Shown: piece after piece, positions 16,817 through 25,392 of the stretch
How the letters are laid out: each line of letters opens with the position of its first letter
Numbering within the stretch: position 1 is the first letter of the stretch
Origin: Rhizobium phaseoli
GTDB taxonomy: Bacteria; Pseudomonadota; Alphaproteobacteria; Rhizobiales; Rhizobiaceae
Length of the DNA stretch: 64,000 bases
Direction: 5' to 3'
Assembly: GCF_003985125.1 (NCBI RefSeq)
Contig: NZ_ML133571.1
Location: 62,001 to 126,000, forward strand
The notes under the pieces: model-generated
What the model was told of the DNA's origin: nothing
What the model saw: the letters and a program-made list of their open reading frames with translations, nothing else
Databases searched by the model: none
Program-made: the position numbers and the translations under genes

Positions 16817-16912
16817 GACTGGATCGCCGAGGAGGGCAAGGCCTACGCCGCACCGGAGCGCGCCGAGGCCGGCGGTATCGCCGGGCGCGGAGAGCCGTTC
16901 ATGCTAGGTTAA
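16817..16912 (+). pseudogene. Relic of an element gene, related to the gene at 28380-28880
   Basis: The 31 residues before the stop begin DWIAEEGKAYAAPERAEAGG. The intact element gene at 28380 ends with NWIADEGEAYAAPERAEAGG, so 18 of the first 22 residues agree. The upstream part of the gene is gone and the fragment starts directly beside the old att site. It is direct evidence that a relative of the present element was once here and was mostly deleted. Confidence 0.8.
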
Positions 16913-16952
16913 TGCCTATTAACCCAGACTCGCGGGCTGAAAGGATACGTCG

Positions 16953-17270
16953 ATGAAAAAGCTTTTCCCCGCAGTGGCAGCGACAGTCTTGGCTGCATGT
17001 TTCGCTCTGCCGCTAAACGCCATGCCGATCGTCGTGCCGAAAGCGGTCGCTGTGCACACCGCCGACGTCGAGCAGATCAGGCACCGTCATCACGGTAATG
17101 GATATGCGTATGGTCACTGGAAGAAACACCACCGATACGCTTACCGCGACTGCCGGTACTACGGCTCCTGCTACCGTCCGCGGTATTATGGCAGCCGCGA
17201 CGATTACGGCTATCGCGACTATTACCGTTATCACCGCCGGTCAGGTGTGAGTGTGTATTTCAACTTTTAG
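16953..17270 (+). CDS. Small exported His/Tyr/Arg-rich protein
   Basis: A 105-residue precursor with a clear signal peptide (MKKLFPAVAATVLAACFALP, cleavage near NAMP). The mature part is dominated by Tyr, Arg, His and Gly, in runs such as HRHHGNGYAYGHWKKHHRYA and YYGSCYRPRYYGSRDDYGYR. Similar repeats occur in small periplasmic proteins of rhizobia, some near the BA14K family; the assignment to that family is not firm. Histidines suggest metal binding, which is inference. Ribosome site GAAAGGATACGTCG precedes the ATG. Confidence 0.65.
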   Translation: MKKLFPAVAATVLAACFALPLNAMPIVVPKAVAVHTADVEQIRHRHHGNGYAYGHWKKHHRYAYRDCRYYGSCYRPRYYGSRDDYGYRDYYRYHRRSGVSVYFNF

Positions 17271-17390
17271 CCGGCCGTACCCGAGCCACTTGAGTCGTCG
17301 GGTCTCACCAGCCGGTCTTTTGGTCAACTCCTGGAACCCCCGTTCCGCTGAGACGAGCCGACTGGTTGACGCCAGCCACTCGTATGATCG

Positions 17391-17876
17391 TTGAATGAGA
17401 GCGCGGGAGGATCCCTCGCGCCTCGTAAAGACATCGCCTCGAATGAGCTATTCCAAGACGCTTACCGGTCGCGCCGCTGCCTGGTGCCGGTTAGCGGCTT
17501 TTTTGAATGGCAGGACGGGATTTACAAGAAGCAACCCTACGCTGTTGCTGTGAAAGACCGTTCGACGTTCGCGCTGGCTGGCATCTGGGAAGAATGGCGG
17601 CACCCGGCCGGCATCGATATCCGGAGATTCGCTGTCGGCACCTGCCAATCAAACGAGATGATCTCGGCAGTCCACAATCGTATGCCAGTTGTTCTTCGTC
17701 CCGAGGATTACAAGCGCCTGCTGTCTCCAGATCCAGACCCACGCGGAATGATGAGACCATTTGATGCCAAAGCGATGACGATGTGGCCGATCGCGCGCCG
17801 CGTAAGCACCGCCAGAAGAATTGGACCTGTGGCCCTACGTCGGGTTGATCTCAGCACAAGGCGGGCGCCGCAGTAG
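17391..17876 (+). pseudogene. SRAP (YedK/HMCES) protein lacking its N-terminal catalytic end
   Basis: The frame covers the C-terminal two thirds of an SOS response-associated peptidase: RRCLVPVSGFFEWQDG, then FALAGIWEEWRHP, and the active-site histidine region AVHNRMPVVLRPEDY. SRAP proteins begin Met-Cys, and Cys2 forms the crosslink to abasic sites in single-stranded DNA. No Met-Cys-Gly-Arg start exists upstream in any frame, and the only in-frame start is a TTG at 17391 without a ribosome site. About 80 residues are missing, so the protein should be inactive. It lies in the older island remnant. Confidence 0.75.
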
Positions 17877-18074
17877 GATTACTAAGTTCAGGTAAATTGA
17901 CGATTTTTTGAACCATGTCATCCTGCTACCTAATCCGCCCCCTCGGTGCCGCATCTCTGAAGGTGGCATCAGCCTGATACAAGATGCCTCGTTTTGCGGG
18001 GCATCTTTCTATTTCGGACCCCCAGTAATTCCGGAAGATTTCGGACGGACCAGAGAGTGCAATCGCCGACAAGA

Positions 18075-19010
18075 CTATCGCGAGCTTTCCAGGCGGCTCT
18101 CGCCACGCAGAAGGTTCAACCAGGCCCGCGAGACTTTCTCCGCCCCTGTGCCCCCAATATGGCAATCGTCGTAGCGGTCGTCTCCATCGAGTAGCGCGTC
18201 GGTATTTGCGCCTTCCCGGATACCGTGGCCGCTTTTTGACAGCGCCATTTGCGCCCGTACGATCGGATTGTCGGGTATATGCTCCTTGAAGCCGCCGTTG
18301 CTCGGTTCAAGGCATTTCGATGCGATCGAAATGTAAACGGGCGCCTCGACGCCGTGCTGACGCAATGTGTCGACCATCGACAGGAAACGTTCTTGATAGG
18401 CCTCGGCAGTGGTGCCCAAAACGAAATCCGCCTCTCCTTGCACCCAGAGGACGCTCGTTACCCGATAGCCGGTATCCTGAAGCTTCTTCAGTGTATCGAT
18501 CAGCACAGCGTTGAGGTCACCGCCTGCCGCCCATCGGGCGACCTCAGATCCGGAATAGGCGAGAGGTGCGAGGATGACGCTGTCGTTTTGTCCCGATGCG
18601 ATCAATTCGTTTCCGAGCAGCGTCCAGTACTCTCCCTTGGTATCGGTCGAGCCAAGAAGCGGCGAAGCTGCGATGAAGCACCGTCCGTCAAAGGCGTTTA
18701 CGACGCGAGCGCCATACTCTGACCGGTGCCGTTGCCCGCCGTCGTTGGCCGCATTCGATTGGCCAAGAAGCAGCAAGACAGCAGTTCGATCTGTTTGCGC
18801 CGGGCAGACCACGGAGGTTTTTGATTCATCTCCGATGAGCCTTTTATTGTCGTCAAAAGTATAACGACTCGGAGGCGGCGGCTTCTCTCCCTCAACCGTT
18901 CTCTTGAGCGAGGAAAGCTGCGGCCAAGGAAAGATCTCATGTCTCGCACTCATGCCGCCAACCACGTAAAACGCAATTAAGGTTAAGCCGACTGCTATGA
19001 TTTTGCTCAC
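18075..19010 (-). CDS. SGNH/SASA-type carbohydrate esterase, membrane anchored
   Basis: The 311-residue protein begins with a membrane or signal segment (MSKIIAVGLTLIAFYVVGGM). The catalytic domain has the sialate O-acetylesterase-like blocks: LLLLGQSNAAN near residue 81 with the nucleophile Ser, SVLWVQGEADFVLG near residue 187, and DDCHIGGTGAEKVSRAW near residue 282 with the Asp-x-x-His pair. Such enzymes remove acetyl groups from sugars outside the cytoplasm. It stands alone inside the older island remnant and could be cargo that modifies surface polysaccharide, for example affecting phage adsorption; that is inference. Confidence 0.75.
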   Translation of the reverse strand: MSKIIAVGLTLIAFYVVGGMSARHEIFPWPQLSSLKRTVEGEKPPPPSRYTFDDNKRLIGDESKTSVVCPAQTDRTAVLLLLGQSNAANDGGQRHRSEYGARVVNAFDGRCFIAASPLLGSTDTKGEYWTLLGNELIASGQNDSVILAPLAYSGSEVARWAAGGDLNAVLIDTLKKLQDTGYRVTSVLWVQGEADFVLGTTAEAYQERFLSMVDTLRQHGVEAPVYISIASKCLEPSNGGFKEHIPDNPIVRAQMALSKSGHGIREGANTDALLDGDDRYDDCHIGGTGAEKVSRAWLNLLRGESRLESSR

Positions 19011-19194
19011 GTCGCTACCCTTTACGCATTATTAGACGGAATGAAAGCTATGACAGATTAAGTATGATCCATCAATGAAAGTTCCTGTAACAACAACGCC
19101 GTGCGACTGGAGGAATGTCTTTTGTCTGATATCGTACGATTCTAGTTACAGATCAGTTGCCCTAACATCGCCACTGAGGAATTTGAGCGGAAGA

Positions 19195-19383
19195 TCAGGG
19201 CCAGTAAGCAGCGTCCTGATCGGCGCATTCCTCGGGGCTCAGTTCATTCCCTAACTCGCGCCAGTAGATTGGAGCGATCTTGTCGCAGTAGGTCTTGGGG
19301 TCCAGCCCAAACGGCTGGCGGCCCGAGCGGCAGTGCAACCTTATGCGTTGAAAGAACCGTTCGCAGAATTCCTCTTTGGTCAT
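19195..19383 (-). CDS. Small hypothetical protein
   Basis: A 62-residue frame starting MTKEEFCERFFQRIRLHCRS and ending with ECADQDAAYWP. It has four cysteines and a compact helical look (KTYCDKIAPIYWRELGNEL). The ATG at 19383 is preferred over longer starts because the extension has no family character. Function is not recognised. It lies in the older island remnant. Confidence 0.45.
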   Translation of the reverse strand: MTKEEFCERFFQRIRLHCRSGRQPFGLDPKTYCDKIAPIYWRELGNELSPEECADQDAAYWP

Positions 19384-19541
19384 GCAAATAAACTTCGCTG
19401 GGCCGAAGATCGTTTCAACTGAACGTGCAGCAGCGCGGAACCTACTGGGCGGCGGCAACGGGAGATGTCCGGTGCGGAGCATAATCCTCCGGCCTGATCG
19501 ACGAAGCGCGCTGGGAGCCCCGTAAGAGGCAGGGCGGAGCA

Positions 19542-19890
19542 TCAGCGCCGGGTAGAGAGGTTCCAGAATTCACAGAGCAGATCGAGGAATTCGCGAAGAT
19601 CACGGGCGGCTTTGAGCTTGCGCCGCTTGCTGGCACCTGGGCCGACGATTTCACCGAGGGAGTAGCCCTCGCCACATATCCGGGACACCAGCCAGTCACC
19701 CTTCTCACCAAGCAGGGTCCGCATGACCGCCGCCATCTACCGGCTCCGCACCGTAATCGATCGCCCGCGTGCTACGGCACATCGCCTCCCACATGGCGCG
19801 GAACCTCGTCGCTGCGGCGAGCTGAGCGGCGTCGATCCGGCCGCGCGAGGCCAGCATCGTGATGGCGCTTTCCTTGATGTTGACGATCAA
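19542..19890 (-). pseudogene. Frameshifted phage-type protein, DUF6456-like
   Basis: Two overlapping minus-strand frames seem to be parts of one gene. The first reads MIVNIKESAITMLASRGRID and on to RAIDYGAEPVDGGG; the second reads LGEKGDWLVSRICGEGYSLG and ends DLREFLDLLCEFWNLSTRR. Joined, they resemble rhizobial DUF6456 proteins, which combine an ACG-rich start with a helical end containing a conserved CGEG segment. A frameshift near 19705-19736 separates them. The resemblance is from memory of the family and is moderate. A further short frame (20031-19921, 36 codons) lies just upstream. Confidence 0.4.
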
Positions 19891-20127
19891 CGGAATGGTT
19901 CGGGGGTTGCCGCCTCACCGTCATGCGCCGGGGCGTAGTACGGATTCGCGACCGTCACCGCCCGCAATGAGCAATGCGGATCGGAGGACGGCTTTCTTTT
20001 CGACGGCGCGGGGATGAACCAAGAATGACATGATCTATCGGAGCTGCGCAAAATGCGCAAAAATCTCGATTCGCCAGCAGTGACCGTTTCCGGCCTCCGT
20101 AGTTATCGCTTGTTTTTCTTGGATATT

Positions 20128-20173
20128 TGGTGAGAGCGTCGGGGTTCGAACCCGAGACCTACTGATTAAAAGT
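20128..20173. repeat. attL: 46-bp copy of the tRNA-Lys 3' end
   Basis: These 46 bases are identical to 30645-30690, the 3' part of tRNA-Lys including the T arm, the variable loop and part of the anticodon arm. The sequence diverges right after AAAAGT, where the element begins. The copy cannot be a tRNA gene because the 5' half is missing. It marks the left end of a 10.5-kb integrated element. Confidence 0.95.
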
Positions 20174-20196
20174 AGGCAGGTACGGGAGCCGGTGAC

Positions 20197-20320
20197 GTTA
20201 GCCTAGAGCTTGCTCCCGCTGGTATTTAATTGAAGATGCTAGCTTTTCTGGAAAATTCAGGTTAGTTTAGAGCTGGAGCGCGCGGGCTAACGCCGGAGCG
20301 CGCGTTAGCTGCAAGTTAGC
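20197..20320. promoter_or_regulatory. Cluster of GTTAGC/GCTAAC motifs, candidate integrase arm sites (left)
   Basis: Between attL and the integrase start the hexamer GTTAGC or its complement occurs at 20197, 20286 (inverted), 20304 and 20315, with a variant GTTAGT at 20261. The same hexamer is clustered at the right end (30562-30599). Repeats next to the core at both ends are typical arm-binding sites of tyrosine recombinases. The last copies overlap the integrase promoter region, so the integrase may regulate itself. Confidence 0.5.
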
Positions 20321-20333
20321 CCGGAGGCCAGCC

Positions 20334-21671
20334 GTGAGCAAGCAGACAGAGCCGAAGAAGAAAATCACCCGCGCCGTGTTGGAGAACGCCCAGCCTCACG
20401 AGGACGGCAAGACGACGCGCATAATCTGGGACAGCCGCCTAACAGGCTTCGGCCTGCGCATTCGGCCGAGCGGCGCCAAGGCGTTCGTCTATGTCTATCG
20501 CGCCGACGGAAAGCCGAAATGGGCGACCCTCAAAGCGACTAGCGCCGACGATGCATTCGATCAGGCGACCGAGATGGCCAATCAGTACCACCGGGGGAAG
20601 GACCCGGTTGCTGAGCGGGAAGAGGCGCAACGCGAGGCGGGCCGCAGGAACAATGCCGCCACCGTGGGCTTCATGCTCGATCTCTTCGTGGCCGAGCACG
20701 CGAAGTCTGAGTTGGCCGAGAAGACGGCGGACGAGTACGAGCGGACGGCGAACAAGATCCTCAAGCCGGAGATCGGCAAGATCAAGCTGGCGGCGCTGAC
20801 GATGGAGGACGTACACTCGCTCTTCGCCAGGCTTAGCAAGCGCCCGCGCCAGCGCCGCAGTAAGAAGCCCAGCCCGAATGCCAAGCCCCTACCCCCGGCC
20901 AAGGCGCAGGCCGAGGGCGCCATGCGGATGCTGCGGGCAGCGCTCAACTGGTCGCGCAGCAAGAAGAAGGCCTCGCTCTACGGCAACGCATTACCGCCGC
21001 CGCTGGACTTCAAGGAGCTTGGGCTGAAAGGCACGAAGCGGCGGACGAGGCTTTTTACGGAGAACGAGGTCGCCCGCCTTCTGGCGGCAACGGACACGAT
21101 GGCGGCGGAGGGTCGCCTACAGCCCTCTACGGCGCTAGCCCTCCGGCTCATCTTCGCGCTCGGGGCGCGGGCGGGCGAAGTGTGCAAATTGCAGTGGAGC
21201 TACATCGATCGCGAGGCCGGGCTGATAATTTGGCCTAAGACCAAGACCGGACAGCTGGAGAAGCCCATTACGCCCGAAGTGGAGCGGCTGCTAAACGCTG
21301 CCCCCCGGTTCGTTGGCTCGCCTTGGGTCTGCCCGGCGACTGACACTGAGCTGCCGCTGCGCGTGGACGTTCTGGGTTCTGCCTTCAAGCGCGTTATGAA
21401 GGAGGCCGAGGTGACCGGGGGTTACGGGATTAGCTCGCATACCATCCGGCACTGGTTCAGTACGAAGACCTACACGGACTCTGACCTACCCATGGCGGTA
21501 GGTATGGCAGTCGTCGGACACAAGTCGGTCGCCACGGCTATGCGCTACACCCACGTCAGCCGTGAGGTACTGGCCGAGGCGGCGCGGTCGGCGGCGGCGC
21601 GGCGCGAGCGCAACGTGGAGGCAGCGGCGAAGAAGGGTAAGGTGGTGCCGATGAGGGGAGAGAAGGAATGA
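20334..21671 (+). CDS. Tyrosine recombinase (site-specific integrase)
   Basis: The 445-residue protein has the DUF4102-like N-terminal domain of tRNA-targeting integrases (IIWDSRLTGFGLRIRPSGAK near residue 29), a core-binding domain around residues 115-215, and a catalytic domain. Visible catalytic residues are the first Arg in GARAGEVCKLQW, the HTIRHW box, the second His in VVGHKSVATAM, and Tyr in MRYTHVS. The start is GTG at 20334 after GGAGGCCAGCC. It is next to attL and catalyses integration at and excision from the tRNA-Lys site. The next gene overlaps its stop by 4 bp. Confidence 0.95.
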   Translation: MSKQTEPKKKITRAVLENAQPHEDGKTTRIIWDSRLTGFGLRIRPSGAKAFVYVYRADGKPKWATLKATSADDAFDQATEMANQYHRGKDPVAEREEAQREAGRRNNAATVGFMLDLFVAEHAKSELAEKTADEYERTANKILKPEIGKIKLAALTMEDVHSLFARLSKRPRQRRSKKPSPNAKPLPPAKAQAEGAMRMLRAALNWSRSKKKASLYGNALPPPLDFKELGLKGTKRRTRLFTENEVARLLAATDTMAAEGRLQPSTALALRLIFALGARAGEVCKLQWSYIDREAGLIIWPKTKTGQLEKPITPEVERLLNAAPRFVGSPWVCPATDTELPLRVDVLGSAFKRVMKEAEVTGGYGISSHTIRHWFSTKTYTDSDLPMAVGMAVVGHKSVATAMRYTHVSREVLAEAARSAAARRERNVEAAAKKGKVVPMRGEKE

Positions 21672-22342
21672 GCATGGACCCCGCACCTCCGGCATGGGAA
21701 ATGGTTTGCTATCCGGAGCGAAAGAGGCTGCTACGCCGCGCCACCAACGAGGAGCGGCAGGCGGCGGCTGCAGATCACGAGGCGGAGAACCGGAGGCGCA
21801 TAGGCGCACTCGCCGACTGGGTCCTTGCTGAGGGGTTAAAGGAGGCAGCCGATGATGCTGACGAATTCGAGCGGTTCTTGGTCGACGAGACGCAGCGCAT
21901 GCGCCCCGACGAGTTGGATGTCCTGCAGCGAGCCGTATGCGACCGGACAGGCCGGAACAGTCTGATTGCGAAGGCGATGCGCAGCAGCCCTACGTCTGCG
22001 TTTCTCGAGACAGTTGCCCAGCTCGTCGAAAATAATGCCCTCTCCAATGCCGCAGGACAGCACAAAGCCAAGAAGGGCAAGATGGAGCATTTAACGGACG
22101 AACAGATTGAGTATGCCGAGTTGCGCCTAGCCATAAGGCGGCTCCTGCTCGAAACGTATCGTGGTGCGGCCACGCCAACGGCAATCGCGAACCGGACAAA
22201 TGACGTGGCGAGGTACCTGCTCGGCATGAGCGAACCTGAGGCCAGGGCGGCGTGGAAGCAGTACGATAACACCGACAACCGCGATCTGCCGAAGCTTCGC
22301 TGGACTCTGCGCTCGGGGAAAATTCCAACGCGCGGTGAGTAG
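21668..22342 (+). CDS. Element hypothetical protein
   Basis: A 224-residue, mostly helical protein. It reads MSMDPAPPAWEMVCYPERKR at the start, is acidic in the middle (EAADDADEFERFLVDETQRM) and basic near AGQHKAKKGKMEHL. The start overlaps the integrase stop as ATGA, so it is coupled to integrase. I do not recognise a family and see no catalytic motif. Position suggests a role in integration or in control of the element. Confidence 0.65.
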   Translation: MSMDPAPPAWEMVCYPERKRLLRRATNEERQAAAADHEAENRRRIGALADWVLAEGLKEAADDADEFERFLVDETQRMRPDELDVLQRAVCDRTGRNSLIAKAMRSSPTSAFLETVAQLVENNALSNAAGQHKAKKGKMEHLTDEQIEYAELRLAIRRLLLETYRGAATPTAIANRTNDVARYLLGMSEPEARAAWKQYDNTDNRDLPKLRWTLRSGKIPTRGE

Positions 22343-22434
22343 GGGTTTTTAAAGGCCCTCGTTTTGGACCAAGCGCCTGCCAGCTAACCTACGCTCGTTA
22401 CCAAGAACGGTAATGTTCTCGGAAGGAGAAGGCA

Positions 22435-22665
22435 ATGGTCCATGTGACGGACAAATACGCTGCTGGCGGGAATGAGCTTGTTCCGCCTGCTACCGCAGCA
22501 AAAATTCTCGGAGTATCGTCTGAAACTTTACGTTGGTGGCGCTATCGTAGAGAGAGGCTGCCTTGGGTTGTAATTGGCGGCAGAAGGGTCATGTACCGCA
22601 AGGCTGACATCGACGCCTTTATCGCGGCCGGACGGGTTGATCCGCTGGAGGCCGCCAATGGCTAA
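22435..22665 (+). CDS. AlpA/excisionase-like helix-turn-helix protein
   Basis: A 76-residue protein with one winged helix-turn-helix of the MerR/AlpA kind: PPATAAKILGVSSETLRWWR, a short wing (LPWVVIGGRRVMYRKADIDA) and a tail. Proteins like this act as excisionases or activators in satellites and prophages. It follows GGAAGGAGAAGGCA, a strong ribosome site, and begins a run of overlapping genes through the primase: its stop overlaps the next gene by 8 bp. It probably directs excision or early gene expression. Confidence 0.75.
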   Translation: MVHVTDKYAAGGNELVPPATAAKILGVSSETLRWWRYRRERLPWVVIGGRRVMYRKADIDAFIAAGRVDPLEAANG

Positions 22666-23107
22666 AAAGAATAAGGGCCGGAAGCGGGGTGGTAGCCGCT
22701 CCCGAGCCCGTGACAATTGCAGTAGCAACAGGGCCAATAATACCGTGCCCCCCGGTGCCGGTAAACCCCCGCTGATAGGCCACAATCAGGACATTGAGGA
22801 TCTGCTGGGGCTACATAGCGATCGCCGCGAGAACGGCGAATGGGTGTCCTTCCATGAGAACGACTTCATGGAGGAATGCCCGTTTTGCCTCACCGAGGCC
22901 TTGCGCCTATTGGTGTGGGCGCACACCTATGGTTTTCTGCTGGAAAACGAGGCCGACCTCGGAGAGGCGCTGGCGTTTGACGATTCAACACTGCGTGTAA
23001 TCCGCTTCTATCACCGACAACTCGGCTGGGGCGCTATATTCACCTGCTCCCGGTGCGACACGCACGGCATTCACCTCTCCTCCCAACCAGAGGAGAGCAG
23101 CGAATGA
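22658..23107 (+). CDS. Element hypothetical protein with cysteine pairs
   Basis: The 149-residue protein opens with a basic tail (MAKKNKGRKRGGSRSRARDN), then a folded part with two CxxC pairs, ECPFCLTEA near residue 75 and TCSRCDTHG near residue 133, which could hold a zinc ion. The pairs frame a helical stretch ALRLLVWAHTYGFLLENEAD. It overlaps both the AlpA-like gene and the primase gene (ATGA), so it is translated with them. Nucleic-acid binding is likely; function unknown. Confidence 0.65.
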   Translation: MAKKNKGRKRGGSRSRARDNCSSNRANNTVPPGAGKPPLIGHNQDIEDLLGLHSDRRENGEWVSFHENDFMEECPFCLTEALRLLVWAHTYGFLLENEADLGEALAFDDSTLRVIRFYHRQLGWGAIFTCSRCDTHGIHLSSQPEESSE

Positions 23108-24681
23108 GCACTCTTCAGAACGACACCATTGATAACGACAGGCGCTCACATGCGCAGCGCCTTTGCGAACTGTTCCGTGGCGCTGAGGAACGCCACGGCA
23201 CCTACGATCAAACCCGGCTGCGGCTGGTCGGCTCCAAGATGGAAATGAAGGATGCCTCTGGCAATGGCCCGCGTGATTTAGGCGGGCCGCCCACTCCCGA
23301 GCTATGGGAGCAGCACCTTGCCGGCACCCGCCCCCTCGGCATAAGTCCGCTGCGCGAAGACGGTATGTGCCGGTGGGGTGTAGTCGACATCGACGTCTAC
23401 GGCGGCGGCCTGGATCATGGCGCGCTTGCCGGCAAAATCCGGCGCGCGGAGCTACCGCTTGTCCTGACCCGTTCGAAGAGCGGCGGGGCGCACCTTTGGC
23501 TGTTCGCCACTCAGTGGTTAGCGCAGACAACAATGAATGCGGCGCTCGTCGCTATGGCCGATCGGCTTGGCCACGCCGAAGCGGAAACATATCCCCCGGC
23601 GACTGGCGTCGGCAACTGGATAAATATGCCAGCGTGGGCCGGTACGGAGCGTTGCGGCGTTAAGGCCGGGGGGCTCGATATGACGGTCGCGGAATTCATC
23701 GCCGTTGCAGAAGAGAACCGCCAACCTCCCCAAGCCATCGCCGCGCTGGCCGCCAGTCGAAAGGCGACCGCCGATAAGGAGGCAGCATCGGCGACGACGA
23801 GCGCGCGTGTATTGCGCAAGCTGACGGAGCGAGCCGCCGAGATCGCAGGCATGATCGATGGGCGAAAGCGCGCCCTGCACGACACGGCATTTCTATTCGG
23901 CAAATACGTGCTCAAGGGGCGTATCGATGAAGCTACGGTGGTGGGTCGCCTCGTGGCCGCCGGTGTCGAGGCGCGGCTGGAACATCACATAGCCGAAAGC
24001 CACGTGCGCAACGGCCTGGAGGCCCGACTGAGAAAGCGCGGACAGGATGATGACGACGCCGATGATGATGGCCGGTTTCCAGAAATAGAGAAGATTGTCA
24101 TCATCACCGGCCATGATGAGCCGATGTGGCGGGTGACGGTCGCGGACTACGGCGACATAACGCTGCCGTCTAGAGAGGTCTGGAAGAACGACCTTTTCAA
24201 CTTGCGCTGTGCTGAAAGGCTGCGGGTCGGCTTCAAGCGGCTATCGGTGAACGCGTGGGCGGATCGGCTCAATGTGGCATTGCGGGTGGCAGAGTCTGAG
24301 GCCGCCCCCAGGGACGAGTCCCCCGAATACGTATTCCGCATGGCGCTGCAAGATTTCTGCTTCGACCGGCACATGGCGGATGTGCTCGAGGAGATCGTGC
24401 TCGGCAAGCCCTACCACGATGACGACAACGACAAGATATGGTTCCGGTTCGGCGACCTCTACGCGCGGCTGTGCATGCATCCGGGCTCGCCGTTTCGCGG
24501 GTGGTCGCGCAATAGGCTCGGCGGAATGTTGCGAGCCATTGGGCAAGACGGCGTTGATGTTTTCACGACGACGAAGCGCATCGGCAAGAAAATCACTGAG
24601 GTCCGGTGGGTGCGCAAGACCCTTTTCGATGGGCCTACCGAGGTGCCCCTACCCCGACCACCAGCGCCAGAGCCGATATGA
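23104..24681 (+). CDS. Archaeo-eukaryotic-type primase (TOTE-like), replication protein of the element
   Basis: The 525-residue protein has an N-terminal primase core of the archaeo-eukaryotic superfamily: the metal-binding Asp pair in WGVVDIDVYGGG near residue 93, and SKSGGAHLWLFA near residue 130, which supplies the catalytic His. Residues 225-300 form a helical region, and the C-terminal half carries an acidic stretch and a possible winged-helix end. No helicase motor (Walker A) is seen. It starts at 23104, overlapping the previous stop as ATGA. It would prime replication of the excised element, consistent with the AT-rich region downstream. Confidence 0.75.
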   Translation: MSTLQNDTIDNDRRSHAQRLCELFRGAEERHGTYDQTRLRLVGSKMEMKDASGNGPRDLGGPPTPELWEQHLAGTRPLGISPLREDGMCRWGVVDIDVYGGGLDHGALAGKIRRAELPLVLTRSKSGGAHLWLFATQWLAQTTMNAALVAMADRLGHAEAETYPPATGVGNWINMPAWAGTERCGVKAGGLDMTVAEFIAVAEENRQPPQAIAALAASRKATADKEAASATTSARVLRKLTERAAEIAGMIDGRKRALHDTAFLFGKYVLKGRIDEATVVGRLVAAGVEARLEHHIAESHVRNGLEARLRKRGQDDDDADDDGRFPEIEKIVIITGHDEPMWRVTVADYGDITLPSREVWKNDLFNLRCAERLRVGFKRLSVNAWADRLNVALRVAESEAAPRDESPEYVFRMALQDFCFDRHMADVLEEIVLGKPYHDDDNDKIWFRFGDLYARLCMHPGSPFRGWSRNRLGGMLRAIGQDGVDVFTTTKRIGKKITEVRWVRKTLFDGPTEVPLPRPPAPEPI

Positions 24682-25043
24682 CGACGGGCAGCATGTTAAA
24701 GGCGACACCAGGGAAAGACGCTACGGCGGCGCGGGAGGGCTTTAAACCCTTGTCGCGCCCTAGTCGTTTTGGCGACTATAAGGTCGCCACCGGTAAAGCC
24801 GCCGTAGGAGCCCGCCTAGGAGCTTGGAGCGCGGCGGAGCGTAGGCTAGAGGGCGACCCCCGCGTGAGAGCTGGCGGTCGTGCCAGGGTCGGCGGCGCTC
24901 GTGTCGCGCCCGAAGGGCCAGGGCTAAGGCGGCGCGGACGGCGGATAGTGACCGGCGGGCTAAAGCCGGGGGGCTATAACGCGCATGATCGAGCGTACGT
25001 ACGAACGCATGAGCGTATATACGCGCCGCGCGTAGGACTTTAA
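24678..25043 (+). CDS. Doubtful basic frame after the primase
   Basis: A 121-codon frame that overlaps the primase stop as ATGA. The product is Arg/Gly/Ala-rich (AGGRARVGGARVAPEGPGLR) without a recognisable fold and with codon use unlike the neighbours. It may be a real coupled gene or only an open stretch in GC-rich regulatory DNA. The DNA itself has many short repeats such as GGCGACTATAAGGTCGCC. Confidence 0.25.
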   Translation: MTTGSMLKATPGKDATAAREGFKPLSRPSRFGDYKVATGKAAVGARLGAWSAAERRLEGDPRVRAGGRARVGGARVAPEGPGLRRRGRRIVTGGLKPGGYNAHDRAYVRTHERIYAPRVGL

Positions 25044-25392
25044 CGGCTTTAAGCCTTTACGCATACGTTTTATGGAGCGTTTCCAAAGGGTTGGGACAAA
25101 GGTGTTATTGGCGGAAGCGCCTTTTGCGGACTTTAGAGCCCCCGGTCTCCTGCCAGGGCGGTTATGACACTGTTACCTTCCGCCGACTTCTTTCCCGCGT
25201 CATCGCCCTTTGCTCTAGGCGCATCGACTCTCCGCGATTGCAACCTCCTTATATAACATTAGTAGCCTAACCCATAATAAAACCCTTTAATTCAAGGGCT
25301 TAGCACGCTAATATTCAACCTATAGTTGCTACAGCTAACGCACGGCTAATCAAAGGTAATCCGCCGCTCCCTTTAGCGAGTTATTCGCCGCC
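25044..25392. other. AT-rich gene-free stretch, candidate replication origin of the element
   Basis: About 350 bp without a gene follow the primase. The part from 25240 to 25380 is clearly AT-rich in a GC-rich element. It contains the hairpin CCCTT-TAATTC-AAGGG at 25283-25298 and three iteron-like GCTAAT/GCTAAC hexamers at 25307, 25334 and 25345. Satellites and P4-like elements place the origin beside the primase. The stretch must also contain the promoter of the terminase genes. Confidence 0.4.

Noticed and set aside
20128..20173. Second tRNA-Lys
   Set aside because: The 5' half is missing; this is attL.
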